Positions 8,709-20,100 of a DNA stretch of 64,000 nt are shown piece after piece. Positions within the stretch are counted from its first letter, which is position 1; the number at the start of each line of letters is the position of its first letter. The notes below the pieces were generated by a model. That model ran no database searches. It was not told the DNA's origin and saw only the letters and a program-made list of their open reading frames with translations. This DNA comes from Hoeflea sp. IMCC20628 (lineage in GTDB: Bacteria; Pseudomonadota; Alphaproteobacteria; Rhizobiales; Rhizobiaceae), in contig NZ_CP011479.1 of assembly GCF_001011155.1 (NCBI RefSeq), positions 4,413,662-4,477,661 of the forward strand. The letters run 5' to 3'. Made by a program: the position numbers and the translations under genes.

Positions 8709-9929
8709 TTGAACCAGACAAGTACCCCAAACTCATTCCGTACCGGCCCCGACGAGCAGGGCATGTTCGGTATTTTCGGTGGCCGTTTCGTTGCCGAAAC
8801 GCTGATGCCGCTTATCCTTGAGCTGGAAGAGGAATGGACCAAGGCGAAAGCTGATCCGGCCTTCCGCGCTGAACTCGACCATCTCAACGCCCATTATGTC
8901 GGGCGGCCATCGCCGCTCTATTTCGCCGAACGGCTGACCGAGCATCTGGGCGGCGCCAAGGTCTATTTCAAGCGTGACGAGCTCAACCACACCGGTTCGC
9001 ACAAGATCAACAATTGCATCGGCCAGATTCTGCTGGCAAAGCGCATGGGCAAGACCCGGATCATCGCCGAGACCGGCGCTGGCCAGCATGGCGTTGCTTC
9101 GGCCACTGTTGCGGCACGCTTTGGTTATCCGTGCGAAGTCTATATGGGCGCCACGGACGTTCAGCGGCAAGCGCCGAACGTGTTCCGCATGAAACTGCTT
9201 GGCGCACAGGTGCACCCGGTCTCTTCCGGTCACGGCACGCTGAAAGACGCGATGAACGAGGCGCTGCGGGATTGGGTCACCAATGTCGACGATACCTATT
9301 ACCTGATCGGCACAGCGGCAGGGCCGCATCCTTATCCGGAGATGGTTCGCACCTTCCAGTCGGTGATCGGCGAGGAAACCCGCGAGCAAATTATGGCAGC
9401 CGAAGGCCGCTTGCCGGACATGCTGGTCGCAGCGGTCGGCGGTGGCTCCAACGCCATCGGGCTGTTCCATCCGTTCCTGGATGACAAGGACGTGCAGATT
9501 GTCGGCGTCGAAGCCGGTGGCAAGGGCCTTGAAGGCGAAGAGCACTGCGCCTCGTTGACCGCCGGTTCGCCCGGCGTGCTGCACGGCAACCGCACCTATC
9601 TGCTGCAGGACGGCGACGGACAGATCAAGGAAGGCCATTCGATCTCGGCCGGCCTCGACTATCCCGGCATCGGACCTGAGCATTCATGGCTGAAGGAATC
9701 GGGCCGGGTCGAGTATGTACCGATCATGGATACGGAAGCACTGGAAGCTTTCCAGCTGCTGACCAAGCTCGAAGGCATTATTCCCGCGCTGGAACCAAGC
9801 CACGCGCTGGCCGAAGTGATCAAGCGTGCGCCGAAAATGGGCAAGGATCAGATCATCGTGATGAACCTGTGTGGCCGCGGCGACAAGGACATCTTTACTG
9901 TCGGCAAGATTCTCGGCGTGGAGCTTTGA
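8709..9929 (+). CDS. trpB: Tryptophan synthase beta chain
   Basis: PLP enzyme that condenses indole with serine in the last step of tryptophan synthesis, acting as an alpha2-beta2 complex with TrpA. It has 406 residues. The PLP Schiff-base lysine is Lys99 in NHTGSHKIN, and GGGSNAIG binds the cofactor phosphate. The start is taken as TTG at 8709: AGGAG at 8696-8700 is well spaced, the nearby ATG at 8704 is out of frame and stops at once, and the N-terminus [16 protein letters not shown] matches rhizobial TrpB. trpA follows 2 bases after the stop. Confidence 0.97.
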   Translation: MNQTSTPNSFRTGPDEQGMFGIFGGRFVAETLMPLILELEEEWTKAKADPAFRAELDHLNAHYVGRPSPLYFAERLTEHLGGAKVYFKRDELNHTGSHKINNCIGQILLAKRMGKTRIIAETGAGQHGVASATVAARFGYPCEVYMGATDVQRQAPNVFRMKLLGAQVHPVSSGHGTLKDAMNEALRDWVTNVDDTYYLIGTAAGPHPYPEMVRTFQSVIGEETREQIMAAEGRLPDMLVAAVGGGSNAIGLFHPFLDDKDVQIVGVEAGGKGLEGEEHCASLTAGSPGVLHGNRTYLLQDGDGQIKEGHSISAGLDYPGIGPEHSWLKESGRVEYVPIMDTEALEAFQLLTKLEGIIPALEPSHALAEVIKRAPKMGKDQIIVMNLCGRGDKDIFTVGKILGVEL

Positions 9930-9931
9930 TC

Positions 9932-10771
9932 ATGACCACTCGCATCGATACCCGTTTTGAAAAACTCAAGGCCGAAGGCCGGCCGGCGCTGGTGACCTAT
10001 TTCATGGGCGGTGATCCCGACTACGACACCTCGCTGAAGATCATGCAGGCACTACCGGGCGCCGGCTCCGACGTGATCGAACTTGGCATGCCGTTCTCCG
10101 ATCCGATGGCCGACGGTCCGGCGATCCAGATGGCCGGACAGCGGGCGCTGAAAGGCGGCCAGACGCTCAAGAAGACGCTGGCGCTGGCTGCTGACTTCCG
10201 CAAGGGAGACAATGAGACACCGATCGTGCTGATGGGCTATTACAACCCGATCTACATCTATGGTGTCGACCGGTTTCTGGTGGATGCCATAGAGGCCGGA
10301 ATCGACGGGCTGATCGTGGTTGATCTGCCGCCGGAGATGGATGAGGAATTGTGCCTGCCTGCGCTGAAAGCCGGGCTGAATTTCATCCGCCTGGCAACGC
10401 CGACCACCGACGACAAGCGGCTGCCGCGGGTGTTGAGCAATACTTCGGGCTTTGTCTATTACGTGTCGATGAACGGCATCACCGGCTCAGCCATTGCCGA
10501 CACATCAAAGGTCAATGAGGCTGTCGACCGGATAAAGAGCCACACAAATTTGCCGGTCTGCGTCGGTTTTGGCGTCAAGACCGCCGAACAGGCGCGAGCC
10601 ATCGGACAGTCGGCGGACGGCGTGGTGGTTGGCACCGCGATCGTCAACCAGATCGCCAATACGCTTGATGCCAAGAATGCGGCAACCACCGACACGGTCG
10701 AGAGTGTCGTCACCATGGTGCGCGGTCTTGCCACCGGCGTGCGCGCCGCACGTCTTGCACCGACGCAATAA
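9932..10771 (+). CDS. trpA: Tryptophan synthase alpha chain
   Basis: Cleaves indole-3-glycerol phosphate to indole and glyceraldehyde-3-phosphate, and channels indole to TrpB. The 279-residue TIM barrel carries the catalytic Glu and Asp in the family motif [16 protein letters not shown]. The phosphate site GFGVKT-Q lies near residue 210. ATG 9932 starts just after the trpB stop, consistent with coupled translation. The frame remains open upstream inside trpB, but that extension is not part of the family. Confidence 0.97.
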   Translation: MTTRIDTRFEKLKAEGRPALVTYFMGGDPDYDTSLKIMQALPGAGSDVIELGMPFSDPMADGPAIQMAGQRALKGGQTLKKTLALAADFRKGDNETPIVLMGYYNPIYIYGVDRFLVDAIEAGIDGLIVVDLPPEMDEELCLPALKAGLNFIRLATPTTDDKRLPRVLSNTSGFVYYVSMNGITGSAIADTSKVNEAVDRIKSHTNLPVCVGFGVKTAEQARAIGQSADGVVVGTAIVNQIANTLDAKNAATTDTVESVVTMVRGLATGVRAARLAPTQ

Positions 10772-10807
10772 CAGCCCCACATTGGGTGACGAACCGGAGA
10801 TAACGCC

Positions 10808-11728
10808 TTGAACTGGATTACCAACTACGTCAGGCCAAAGATCAATTCGATGCTCGGCCGCCGCGAGGTGCCGGAGAATCTCTGGATCAAGTGCCCCGAA
10901 ACCGGGGAAATGGTGTTCCATAGCGATCTGGAAGAAAACCATTTCGTCATCCCTGCCTCCGGCTACCACATGAAAATGACAGCCGAAGCACGGCTCAAGC
11001 ACATGTTTGACGAGGGGAAATACGAACTCCTGCCTTCACCAAAAGTGCCGCAGGATCCGCTCAAATTCCGCGATTCAAAAAAATACAGCGATCGGCTGCG
11101 GGAAAACCGGACCAAGACCGGCCTCGAAGATTCGATCGTCGCAGCCCATGGCGCGGTGCAAGGCGTCGAAATTGTTGCCTGCGTGCATGATTTTTCGTTC
11201 ATGGGTGGTTCTCTCGGCATCGCCGCCGGCGAAGCCATCATCCAGGCCTTCGAAGCCGCGATCGCCCGCAATTGCCCGCTGGTGATGTTTCCTGCGTCTG
11301 GCGGCGCCCGCATGCAGGAAGGCATCCTGTCGCTGATGCAATTGCCGCGCACCACCGTAGCGGTTGAAATGCTCAAGGAAGCCGGCCTGCCCTACATCGT
11401 GGTGCTGACCAATCCGACCACCGGCGGCGTCTCCGCCTCCTATGCCATGCTCGGCGACGTGCATCTGGCCGAACCCGGTGCCGAAATCTGCTTTGCCGGC
11501 AAACGGGTGATCGAGCAGACCATCCGGGAGAAACTCCCAGAAGGCTTCCAGACATCAGAATATCTGCTCGATCACGGCATGATCGACATGGTGGTGCACC
11601 GCCACGACATTCCGGCGACGGTTGCGCGCTTGCTGAGGATTTTCCTCAAGATGGATGCGCCGGCACCAGCAGCACTTCCTGCGCCTGTTGAACTTGCTGA
11701 GCCCGTACCGGCCGAGGCCGCGGAATAG
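10808..11728 (+). CDS. accD: Acetyl-CoA carboxylase carboxyltransferase subunit beta
   Basis: Beta subunit of the carboxyltransferase that makes malonyl-CoA for fatty acid synthesis. The 306-residue protein has the crotonase-like carboxyltransferase core ([12 protein letters not shown] and [14 protein letters not shown]). It starts at TTG 10808 ([10 protein letters not shown], preceded by CGGAGA), as in rhizobial AccD. The N-terminal zinc ribbon is degenerate: CxxC is CPET and the second pair is IPAS, leaving one of four usual Cys. The C-terminus ends in an Ala/Pro/Glu-rich tail. It sits between trpA and folC in the common accD-folC arrangement. Confidence 0.96.
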   Translation: MNWITNYVRPKINSMLGRREVPENLWIKCPETGEMVFHSDLEENHFVIPASGYHMKMTAEARLKHMFDEGKYELLPSPKVPQDPLKFRDSKKYSDRLRENRTKTGLEDSIVAAHGAVQGVEIVACVHDFSFMGGSLGIAAGEAIIQAFEAAIARNCPLVMFPASGGARMQEGILSLMQLPRTTVAVEMLKEAGLPYIVVLTNPTTGGVSASYAMLGDVHLAEPGAEICFAGKRVIEQTIREKLPEGFQTSEYLLDHGMIDMVVHRHDIPATVARLLRIFLKMDAPAPAALPAPVELAEPVPAEAAE

Positions 11729-11766
11729 GTTTTCAACGAGAGCCGCAACCAGCGGGAGGAGCGGTC

Positions 11767-13092
11767 GTGTCGGCTGCCGAACGGGAAATCGACGCGCTGA
11801 TGGCGCTGCATCCGAAGGGCTTTGACCTTTCGCTGGGGCGGATTACACAGCTGCTTGAGCGTCTTGGAAATCCGCATCAGAAATTGCCGCCGGTGATCCA
11901 TATTGCCGGCACCAACGGCAAGGGTTCAACCAGTGCCTTCTGCCGTGCCATTCTCGAGGCGCAGGGACTCAAGGTCCATGTCCATACTTCTCCGCATCTG
12001 GTCAATTGGCACGAACGCTTCCGCATCGGCGCGGAAGGCGGCGGTCATCTGGTCGATGACGAGGTGCTGGCCGATGCGGTGCGGCGGGTAGCGGACGCCA
12101 ATCAGGGCGAGATGATCACCGTGTTCGAAATCCTGACTGCGGTGATGTTCGTGCTGTTTTCCGAGCACCCCGCTGACGCTGCACTGATCGAGGTCGGCCT
12201 TGGCGGCCGCTTTGACGCGACCAATGTGATTGCTCATCCGGCGGTGTCGGTTATCATGTCGATCTCGCTCGATCATCAGGCCTATCTCGGCGACCGCGTC
12301 GAATTGATTGCCATGGAAAAGGCCGGCATCATCAAACAGCGATCACCGGTGGTGATCGGCGCGCAAACCGAAGATACCGCCCGCGACGTTGTCATCGGTA
12401 TCGCTGAAAGGCTCAGATGTCCGGTCAGTGTCTATGGACAGGACTTCTTCGCCACCCAGGAAAACGGGCGATTGGCCTATCAGGATGAAGATGAGCTGAT
12501 TGATCTGCCGTTGCCGAAGCTCGCCGGCCGGCATCAGCAGGCCAATGCGGCGGCGGCAATTCGGGCGCTTAAAGCCGCCGGATTCAAGCTTGATGAAGCG
12601 GCCATCGCCAAAGGACTGGTCAATGTCTATTGGCCCGGGCGGCTGGAACGTCTCGCTGAAGGACGGCTTGCGGACTTCGCCATGGAAGGCGCAGAACTGT
12701 GGATCGATGGCGGTCACAATCCCGGCGCGGGACTGGTGATCGCCGAAGCCATGGCCAATCTCAACGACCGCGAGTCGCGGCCATTGTTCCTGATCTCCGG
12801 GATGATCAACACCAAGGATCCAGTGGGCTATTTCGAAGCCTTTGCTGGCATGGCCCGGCATGTCTACACCGTTCCTGTCCCGGCTTCGGAAGCCGGAATT
12901 GACCCCGAATTGCTGGCCAAGGCCGCCGGCGAGGCCGGGCTGACGGCTGAATCAGTCCCAAATGTCGAAACAGCAATTGCCGCTGTTTGCAGCAACTGGA
13001 ATCAAAACGAACGGCCACCGCGGATTCTGATTGGCGGGTCGCTCTATCTGTTGGGTGACGTCCTCAAGCTCAACGGCACAGCGCCAATCTGA
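11767..13092 (+). CDS. folC: Folylpolyglutamate/dihydrofolate synthase
   Basis: Adds glutamate to dihydropteroate and tetrahydrofolate, making and retaining cellular folates. The 441-residue Mur-ligase-like enzyme has the ATP loop GTNGKGSTSAF near residue 50, HTSPHLVNWHERFR, and the C-terminal ligase domain with DGGHNPGA. The start is GTG 11767, preceded by GGAGGAG. It is the last gene of the trp-accD-folC run and ends at a hairpin shared with convergent trxA. Confidence 0.95.
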   Translation: MSAAEREIDALMALHPKGFDLSLGRITQLLERLGNPHQKLPPVIHIAGTNGKGSTSAFCRAILEAQGLKVHVHTSPHLVNWHERFRIGAEGGGHLVDDEVLADAVRRVADANQGEMITVFEILTAVMFVLFSEHPADAALIEVGLGGRFDATNVIAHPAVSVIMSISLDHQAYLGDRVELIAMEKAGIIKQRSPVVIGAQTEDTARDVVIGIAERLRCPVSVYGQDFFATQENGRLAYQDEDELIDLPLPKLAGRHQQANAAAAIRALKAAGFKLDEAAIAKGLVNVYWPGRLERLAEGRLADFAMEGAELWIDGGHNPGAGLVIAEAMANLNDRESRPLFLISGMINTKDPVGYFEAFAGMARHVYTVPVPASEAGIDPELLAKAAGEAGLTAESVPNVETAIAAVCSNWNQNERPPRILIGGSLYLLGDVLKLNGTAPI

Positions 13093-13120
13093 GCCGAACC
13101 CGGTCCTATTTGCGCAGCAA

Positions 13121-13150
13121 AAAACCCGCCCGGTTGCCCGGACGGGTTTT
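13121..13150. terminator. Bidirectional terminator between folC and trxA
   Basis: AAAACCCG-C-CCGG, loop TTGC, CCGG-A-CGGGTTTT: a 13-bp stem with one mismatch, with A residues on the left and T residues on the right. It can serve as an intrinsic terminator in both directions for the convergent folC and trxA genes. Confidence 0.85.
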
Positions 13151-13170
13151 GTCATGCTGATACTTTGAGT

Positions 13171-13491
13171 TCAGGCAGCGCCCGAAATCCAGCTGGCCAG
13201 AGCGCTCTTCGGCGAGGCGCCAACCTTGATGTCGGCCACTGCGCCACCCTTGAACATCGCCAGCGTCGGGATCGAACGCACGCCGAATTGCGATGCAAGC
13301 TCCGGATTTTCGTCGATGTTGAGCTTGACGACCTTGATCTTGCCTTCCATCTCGTTGGAGATTTCCTCAAGGCTGGGGGCAATCATCTTGCATGGTCCGC
13401 ACCATTCGGCCCAGAAATCGACAACCACCGGTACGGTCGATTCGAGCACTTCGCTCTGAAAATTGGCGTTGTCTACTTTAACGGTTGCCAT
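13171..13491 (-). CDS. trxA: Thioredoxin
   Basis: Classic 106-residue cytosolic thioredoxin, a protein disulfide reductase regenerated by thioredoxin reductase. The active site WCGPC lies at residues 30-34, with the conserved cis-Pro segment SIPTL near residue 75. ATG 13491 is preceded by AAAGGAGTG; the longer open frame lacks such a site. It is the last gene of the minus-strand run divL-tsaE/amgK-murU-addB-addA-trxA, a linkage common in Rhizobiales. Confidence 0.96.
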   Translation of the reverse strand: MATVKVDNANFQSEVLESTVPVVVDFWAEWCGPCKMIAPSLEEISNEMEGKIKVVKLNIDENPELASQFGVRSIPTLAMFKGGAVADIKVGASPKSALASWISGAA

Positions 13492-13602
13492 GAATGGGCA
13501 CTCCTTTGGTGAGTCTGTTGATGCAGCCAATGTGATGATTCGATCAGGTTTATTCAAGGCTTTTCCGACCCGCATCACCGGGTCGTGATTTCCAGGACCA
13601 AA

Positions 13603-16600
13603 TCACGTGTTGAGCCGGGCCATTGCCTCGTCCAGCGCGTGCGCGGTTATTTCAATCAGCAATGGCCCGGACACATAAACCAGTGCAGCGTCAATTTGTC
13701 GTCCGGGATACAGCGGCGCCAAAAGCGCGCGATAAATAGCCAGTTGTGACACATGACTGGCGGGAGGACTCTCGCCCGGACGCGGCGCAAGACCGGTCTT
13801 GTAATCCACGACAAGCACCCGATCGCCATCCAGCGCTATGCGGTCGATCCGGCCCGAAACCGCGCGGTCCTCGCCACCGATCCGCAAGGTTCCCATCACC
13901 GAAACCTCGGCTTCGCCGGGCGCATCGAAAATCGGCGCGAAGCGGGGATCAGTGAGAACTGCGAGAATTTGGGTTTCCAGTGCCTGGGACACATCCGCCT
14001 GGTCCGCGGACAAGGCTCTTTCGAGATAACGGGCAAGCACGGTCTGACGTTGATCCGCAGCGACCGCAGGCAAGACCTGCAGCAGACGATGCACCATACT
14101 TCCGCGCTCGAGAGCTGCAGCCGAGCCGGATTGCCGATCAGCAAAGGGCGAGCGTGTGGCGATGCCGGCGCTTTCCTCGAGCACGGCACCGACACCCGAT
14201 GGCGCCAAGGGCCGGGGCAGCCTGCGTGGTGGCGGCAGCGGTGCATCGGTAATGGTCAAGATGGTAGACTGCGGCGCGGCTGGTGTCGCTGATGGTTCGG
14301 CTGCAGGCGCGACCGAATCATCGCCGCGCGCCCGGCAAAGGCGGCGCGCCTCGAATGGTTCGCCGCCCGGATCATGCACGATATCGGAGACCAGATAGCC
14401 GGCTTCGTCTGCGGCGCTGTCAAAACCAGCGGCTGCCAACGAATGCCAGGTCGGGGTTTTCACCTCGCGAACACCACGGTAGCCACAGACAATCAGCCGG
14501 TCGGCAGCGCGTGTCAGCCCAACATAGAGCAACCGGCGATATTCCTCCTCGGCCTGTTCCCGCATCTTGTCCCGCATCGCAGCCGTCGCTTCATTTTCAT
14601 AGGACTTGTCGGGCAACCAGACCGGGATTGAGGGCGGCTCGGAGCTCCCTGGCGCTTTAGGCAACAGCCAGAGCCGCGGCTGATGGCTGTGCTGGAAGGC
14701 TTCGCCGCCGGAATCAACCAGAAACACAATCGGCGCTTCCAGTCCCTTGGCGGCGTGCACGGTCATGATCCGCACCGCACCGGATTGACCCTCCATCTCG
14801 CGCTTGATCTCGGGCGATTCGGTTTCGAGCATGGCGAGAAAGCTTTCCAGCCCCGGAAGCCCTGCCTGTTCGTGATCGAGTGCAAGCCCCAGAAACTCAT
14901 CGAGCACATCGCCGACCTCATGACCAAGACGGGAGAGATAGGCGCGGCGGCCGCCATCGGGGCCGAGCAGCGTTGCATAAAAATCATGAGGCGGCAGCCG
15001 GGTGGCACACGCGGCCCAGTGATCGAGTTTTTTCACCGCCACGGCAAATGCTTCGTCGGATTCGGAAAGCCCGCGCATGTGACGCCAGACCGACTGGTCC
15101 TTGGGCCGCGAGGCGGTCAGACGGAACAGATCATCTTCATTCAGACCGAGCAACGGGCTCTTGATCAGCGCGGCAAGCGACAGGTCATCATCGGCCAGAA
15201 CCGCGAAACGGCCCAGCGCGATCAGATCCTGCACGGCGATGTGATCGGTCAGCCGCAACCGGTCGGCACCGGCCACCGGAATGTCGGTTGTGGCCTTGAG
15301 CGTGCGCAGCAGCGTTGGCACGAAGCCGTCGCGCTTGCGCACCAGAACCAATATGTCGCCCGGCGCGACGAGCCGCAGTTGCCGGGTTTTCTGGTCCTCG
15401 ATGGTTTCAATGCCGACCCACTGGCTCAGCACCTTGGCGATTCGCCGCGCCAGTTGCGCCGCCGGCGCCGATTCCGGAACCTCGTCAAAGGCGGCAGTCC
15501 AGTCCTCGTCGTTGTCGGTTTTTTCCTTGGCGATCATCGGCCAGAGTTCGACCAGTCCGGGGGCCTGCTGCCGGGCGGTTTCGTGGATCACCGGATCAAG
15601 CGCCGACCCCATGCCGCGCAGCGCGTCGGCGCTGGCAAAGACGTGATCGACCAGCTTGAGCACTTCCTTCGATGAGCGGAACGAAACCCGGAGTTGAACC
15701 TCCCTGAAATCCACATCCGCCGCCCGCGCACGTCCGGATATTCGGCTGCGTTCTTCGGCGAAGCGTTCCGGACGGGCGCCCTGGAAGGAATAGATCGACT
15801 GTTTCTCGTCGCCGACGGCAAACACGGTGCGCAGCGCCGCACGTGCTCCTTCGCCGGCAAAGAACTCGTCCGACAGCGAGCCGATGACGTTCCATTGCAA
15901 AGGTGCTGTATCCTGGGCCTCGTCGACGAGCACATGGTCAATGCCCTGATCGAGCTTGTAGTGCACCCAGGCGCTGGCGCCGCTTTTCGACAACAGCGCC
16001 TCGGTCGCGGCGATGAGATCATCATAATCAAGCAAGGCCTGGCGGGTCTTGAGCGCCTCGAAGCTGCCAAGATAGCGGCGCGCCAGGCGGAACGCCGTCA
16101 GCGAGACCGACAGCGCATTAAGCCGCGCCAACCGGTCGCAGACATCCATGATCTGCGTCTGAGCCTGTTCCAGCCTCTCGGCGAGATCGGGAAATTGCGC
16201 GGCAACCGTCTTGGACGCAGCACCGCCAAGTTTGGCGGGCGCGCCAGCCTGGGTGAAAAACACCTGCCTCAAAAGCTCAAGCCGCTTGTCCGGATCGGGT
16301 TCGGATCCGCATACGAGTAGCCCATAGGACACATTGTGGGCCCGCGTCGCCGATTTTGCGGTTTCGGCAAAAGCGCACAGGCTGCGGATGTAATCGACCG
16401 GCAGCGCCTCCAGCGGCCAGGCCCGGTCCGTCGCCGTTGCTGCAGTCTCCCCGGCTGACAGGCCGAGTGCAGTCCGGAACATCGGCTCGGCACCACCACC
16501 GGAAGCGCGGGCAAGCGTATCAAAGGCGAGGTAGTCGCGGCGGCGCGCATAGAGCCCTGAAAGCAGCTTGTCGAAGCCGGCTTCGCCCGCGGTATCGAGC

Positions 16601-17163
16601 GCCGTGGTCACCGCCAAGGCCAGGTCCGGATCATCCTCGAAGGTCTTGCGCGACATCAGTTGCCGCCGCGCTTCGGCCAGCAATTCTGCGGCCTTGTGAT
16701 CATCGAGAACATTGAAATGGCCGGGAATATTGGCTTCCAGCGGAAACCGGTGCAACACGGCCTCACAAAACGCATGAATGGTCTGAATCTTGAGGCCTCC
16801 CGGGGTTTCGAGCGCGGTGGCAAACAGGCGCCGGGCGCGGACCAGCATATGCGGTTCGACCGTGCGGCCTTCCAGCTCCGTCAGCCTGTTGGCAAGCGCG
16901 GCATCATCAAGCCGGACCCATTCCCCCAGCGTGCGGAACACGCGGATCGACATCTCCGCCGAGGCCGCCTTGGTGTAGGTCAGGCACAGGATCGCCGAGG
17001 GCGGGGCGCCGCGCAGCAACAGCCGGATCACCCGGCGGGCCAGCACATGGGTCTTGCCGGACCCGGCATTGGCCGACACCCAGGCCGACAGATTCGGCGT
17101 GGCCGCCAGATTCTGCCGCAGCGTGGTATCGGAGACCGGGTTGGTTGTGGCTTCAGCCGTCAT
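13603..17163 (-). CDS. addA: Double-strand break repair helicase-nuclease AddA
   Basis: Large subunit of AddAB, the helicase-nuclease that resects double-strand breaks and loads RecA, equivalent to RecBCD. The 1186-residue UvrD-like SF1 helicase has Walker A NAGSGKT at residues 32-38, Walker B LVDEAQD, and MTVHAAKGLEAP (helicase motif V region). It ends in a PD-(D/E)XK nuclease with VVDYKTG. ATG 17163 is preceded by GGAGGCG and overlaps the addB stop by 11 bases, indicating translational coupling; a longer N-terminus would lie entirely inside addB. Confidence 0.96.
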   Translation of the reverse strand: MTAEATTNPVSDTTLRQNLAATPNLSAWVSANAGSGKTHVLARRVIRLLLRGAPPSAILCLTYTKAASAEMSIRVFRTLGEWVRLDDAALANRLTELEGRTVEPHMLVRARRLFATALETPGGLKIQTIHAFCEAVLHRFPLEANIPGHFNVLDDHKAAELLAEARRQLMSRKTFEDDPDLALAVTTALDTAGEAGFDKLLSGLYARRRDYLAFDTLARASGGGAEPMFRTALGLSAGETAATATDRAWPLEALPVDYIRSLCAFAETAKSATRAHNVSYGLLVCGSEPDPDKRLELLRQVFFTQAGAPAKLGGAASKTVAAQFPDLAERLEQAQTQIMDVCDRLARLNALSVSLTAFRLARRYLGSFEALKTRQALLDYDDLIAATEALLSKSGASAWVHYKLDQGIDHVLVDEAQDTAPLQWNVIGSLSDEFFAGEGARAALRTVFAVGDEKQSIYSFQGARPERFAEERSRISGRARAADVDFREVQLRVSFRSSKEVLKLVDHVFASADALRGMGSALDPVIHETARQQAPGLVELWPMIAKEKTDNDEDWTAAFDEVPESAPAAQLARRIAKVLSQWVGIETIEDQKTRQLRLVAPGDILVLVRKRDGFVPTLLRTLKATTDIPVAGADRLRLTDHIAVQDLIALGRFAVLADDDLSLAALIKSPLLGLNEDDLFRLTASRPKDQSVWRHMRGLSESDEAFAVAVKKLDHWAACATRLPPHDFYATLLGPDGGRRAYLSRLGHEVGDVLDEFLGLALDHEQAGLPGLESFLAMLETESPEIKREMEGQSGAVRIMTVHAAKGLEAPIVFLVDSGGEAFQHSHQPRLWLLPKAPGSSEPPSIPVWLPDKSYENEATAAMRDKMREQAEEEYRRLLYVGLTRAADRLIVCGYRGVREVKTPTWHSLAAAGFDSAADEAGYLVSDIVHDPGGEPFEARRLCRARGDDSVAPAAEPSATPAAPQSTILTITDAPLPPPRRLPRPLAPSGVGAVLEESAGIATRSPFADRQSGSAAALERGSMVHRLLQVLPAVAADQRQTVLARYLERALSADQADVSQALETQILAVLTDPRFAPIFDAPGEAEVSVMGTLRIGGEDRAVSGRIDRIALDGDRVLVVDYKTGLAPRPGESPPASHVSQLAIYRALLAPLYPGRQIDAALVYVSGPLLIEITAHALDEAMARLNT

Positions 17164-20100
17164 CGCCGTCGCCTCCTTCTGCATCGACAGCGGTCTGCCA
17201 TTCGGCGACACGGGCGAGATGATCATATTCGCCGCCAAAATCGCGGGCGCTCTGCGGAATGGCGCGCGAGAGGAACCCGCGCTTGCCGGAGCGGAGCAAG
17301 TTTACCAGCCGGCCAAGTTCCTCAACGGCTTTGACGCCAAGATCTTCCGGACCGACAAACTCGTCCTTGCCCGGCTTTTCCGGATCGGTGTCGATCCGGT
17401 CCGCAACCTTCTCCTTGCCAGTCAGACGAATGTAGAAAAGCCCCGACACCGGTATTTTCCCGGCATCGGAAAAGCCGCCATGGATCAATGCATAGGCTTC
17501 CAGCGCCAATTGCGGATCAAGCAGGATGCGGGCCTCCTTGCGCGATGGCGTGCCGCCGGTCTTGTAGTCGATGATCCAGGCGGTTTTGTCCTTGCGCAGA
17601 TCAATCCGGTCGGCCATGCCGGTGAGTTTCACCCCGGCACCTGGCAGTTCCAGACTGGCGCGGGTCTCAACGAGGGAGCGAACCAGGCCATCGGCTGCAC
17701 CCGCTTCCCACTCGGCAATGAAGCGCGCCGCCTTGTCGAAGCGCATCCGCCAGACCAATGCGGTGGCGTCCGGCAACTGTGCGCGGGCGAAATGCTTTGC
17801 TGCGATGCCCTGCAGGGTTTGCTGTGTCCGATCACTTCGTTCCGTGGACGAAATGAATTCTTCGAGGATCGCATGGTAGAGTGTTCCGCGTTCGCGCGGC
17901 CCGGGATCCGCGAGAAAGGGCTCGAGCGGATCAAGCTTGAGCACGCGGCGCGCATAGATCGCATAGGGATCGCGGCGCAGCTTGCCGACCTCGGAGAAGG
18001 AATAGCTTTTGGGCTGAAGATCAGCGGGCGGACATGGCTCCGGGCGCGAGGCGGGAGCCGTCGACGGGCCCTGATCCAGCGACCGCGCATGGGCAAGGAG
18101 CGCATCGCCTCTGTGCTTGAGCGCCTTGGCCGGTTCAGGCCCGACAACGGCCAGAAGCCGCTGAAGCCAGCGCGATGCCACCGTCGGAGCCTTGCCCGAA
18201 CGCAGCGACCGCGACAGCACCACAACGGGTGCGCCCATGGCCATTTGGAAATCATGCGCTGCCTGGCCAATCCGCCGCTCCGGCGGTTCCAGCCCGATCG
18301 CCGCTTTCATCGAGCGCGATAAAAACGGATCTTCCTGACCGGCCTGTGGCCAGACACCCTCGTTGAGACCGCCCAATAGCAGCGTGTCGACATGCTGCAA
18401 CCGGGCCTCGAGTGCGCCCCAGATGAAAGCACGGGGATGTCCGCCGGCGCGCGGCTTGACCATTCTGCCGGCCATCAGCGCGTCCAGCGTGTCGATCCAT
18501 TCATGCCCGGACATCGCCAGGGTCGAGCCGCTGTCGCGGGTCTCGAGCAAAAGGCTGGCCAGGTCGGCGCCTGCTTCATCGCCCCAGAGACCATCGAGCG
18601 CCGCAGTGTCATCGGCGCAAATCCGCTCCAGCACGGCTGCGGTCAAGCCGGCAAACCGGCCGATGGCACTTTCGGTCGTCTCGGCCAGCATCGAGGTCAG
18701 CGGCGACAGCGCCTCGGTGACGCGACCGGCAAAATCGACGGCGAGGCTTGCGTCCTCGTCGCTGATCCTGCTGAGCCAGTGCGGCGCATGACGGTCATGC
18801 CGTCCGGGATCGCGTTTCCTCACAAGTTCTTCAAGAGAGTTGATATCAGCTGCGCCACTGCCGCCGCGCAGGCCGATGCGCTCGACCATGCCGGCGCGGA
18901 GTTTCGCCTCTTGGGCAGTCAGGCCAAAACGCGCCAAGGGGTGCTTGATAAGTGCTGCAATCGCCACCGGATCGCCCGGCGCAAAACCCACCTGCACAAC
19001 CAGCCGCGCCAGACCGCCCTGCGGGCTTGATGCCAATGGCACACCGCCCGAATCATTGGCTTCGATCCCGTAGCGGCCAAGTTCGGTGACAACCCGACGC
19101 GCCAGATTGCGATCAGATGTGATCAGAGCCGCGGTGGGTTCAGGATTGCCCGAACCTGGCTCAAGTGCGCGGCGCATGGCGGCGGCAAGCGCCGCGGCTT
19201 CCTCGCGCTCATTGGCGGCCTCAATCAGGCTGACCTGTTCAAAACCGGACTGAACAACTGATGGATCTGGCAGAAACCCCGCTTCGCCCCAGGCCTCGGT
19301 GCAAGCCGCCGGCAGAAGTGCCGCGGATACAAGGTCCCGCCGCGCCGTCATTTCGGAACCGATATGACCGATCTCCGGGATCTCGCCGATCCGGTCAGCA
19401 TCAAGGCCGGAACTTTGAAGCAGCCGGAGGAGGCCGTATTGCGGATGGCTGCGAATCGACACATCAACCACGGCACGCCCGTCATCAGCGGTCCGGTTGG
19501 TCGCGGCTTGAGACAGCGCAGCCCAGTGCGAGGCGCGCATGACGTGATCGAGGCCGGGCAAGACAACCGCGCCCTGCGCGAGCTGTGCCACGGTGGCGAT
19601 CAGGCGGGCGGTTGACGGCCTTGTACCGGTCGATCCGGCAACGATAACCGGCCGGGACTGCGATGCTTCCGCCAGGCCGCGCGTGAACACATCAATCATC
19701 ACATTGTGATGGTGAGTTGGGCTGGAGCGGGAAATTTCAGTCAGCAGCGCCGGCCAGTAGTTGCGGGCGATCTTGAGAAATTCGCTGGTCAGCTGCCACC
19801 ATTGCTGCAGATCTGCATCGATCACCGTATCGAGGCCGGCGAAATCGCATTCCTCGGTCTCCACCGCCTGGATCAGGTCAAACAGGGCGCGACCCAGCCA
19901 GATCGCATCGGCCGGGTTGGCGGGCGCCACCAAAGGCATTCCGCCAAGATGATCGCGAATGGTTTGCGGCAGGGCCATTTTCCAGGCCAGAACCAGATCG
20001 GCCAGACGCAGGATGGCTGCTGTTTGCGGTATCGGCGGATCCAGCGCCAGGATTTCAGGATCAGCGGAATCGAAAAATCCCGCATCGTCGTCGGTTTCAC

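Noticed and set aside
13604-13609. CACGTG cores at 13604, 27493 and 30993
   Set aside because: Only the central hexamer is shared with parS; the flanks do not match.
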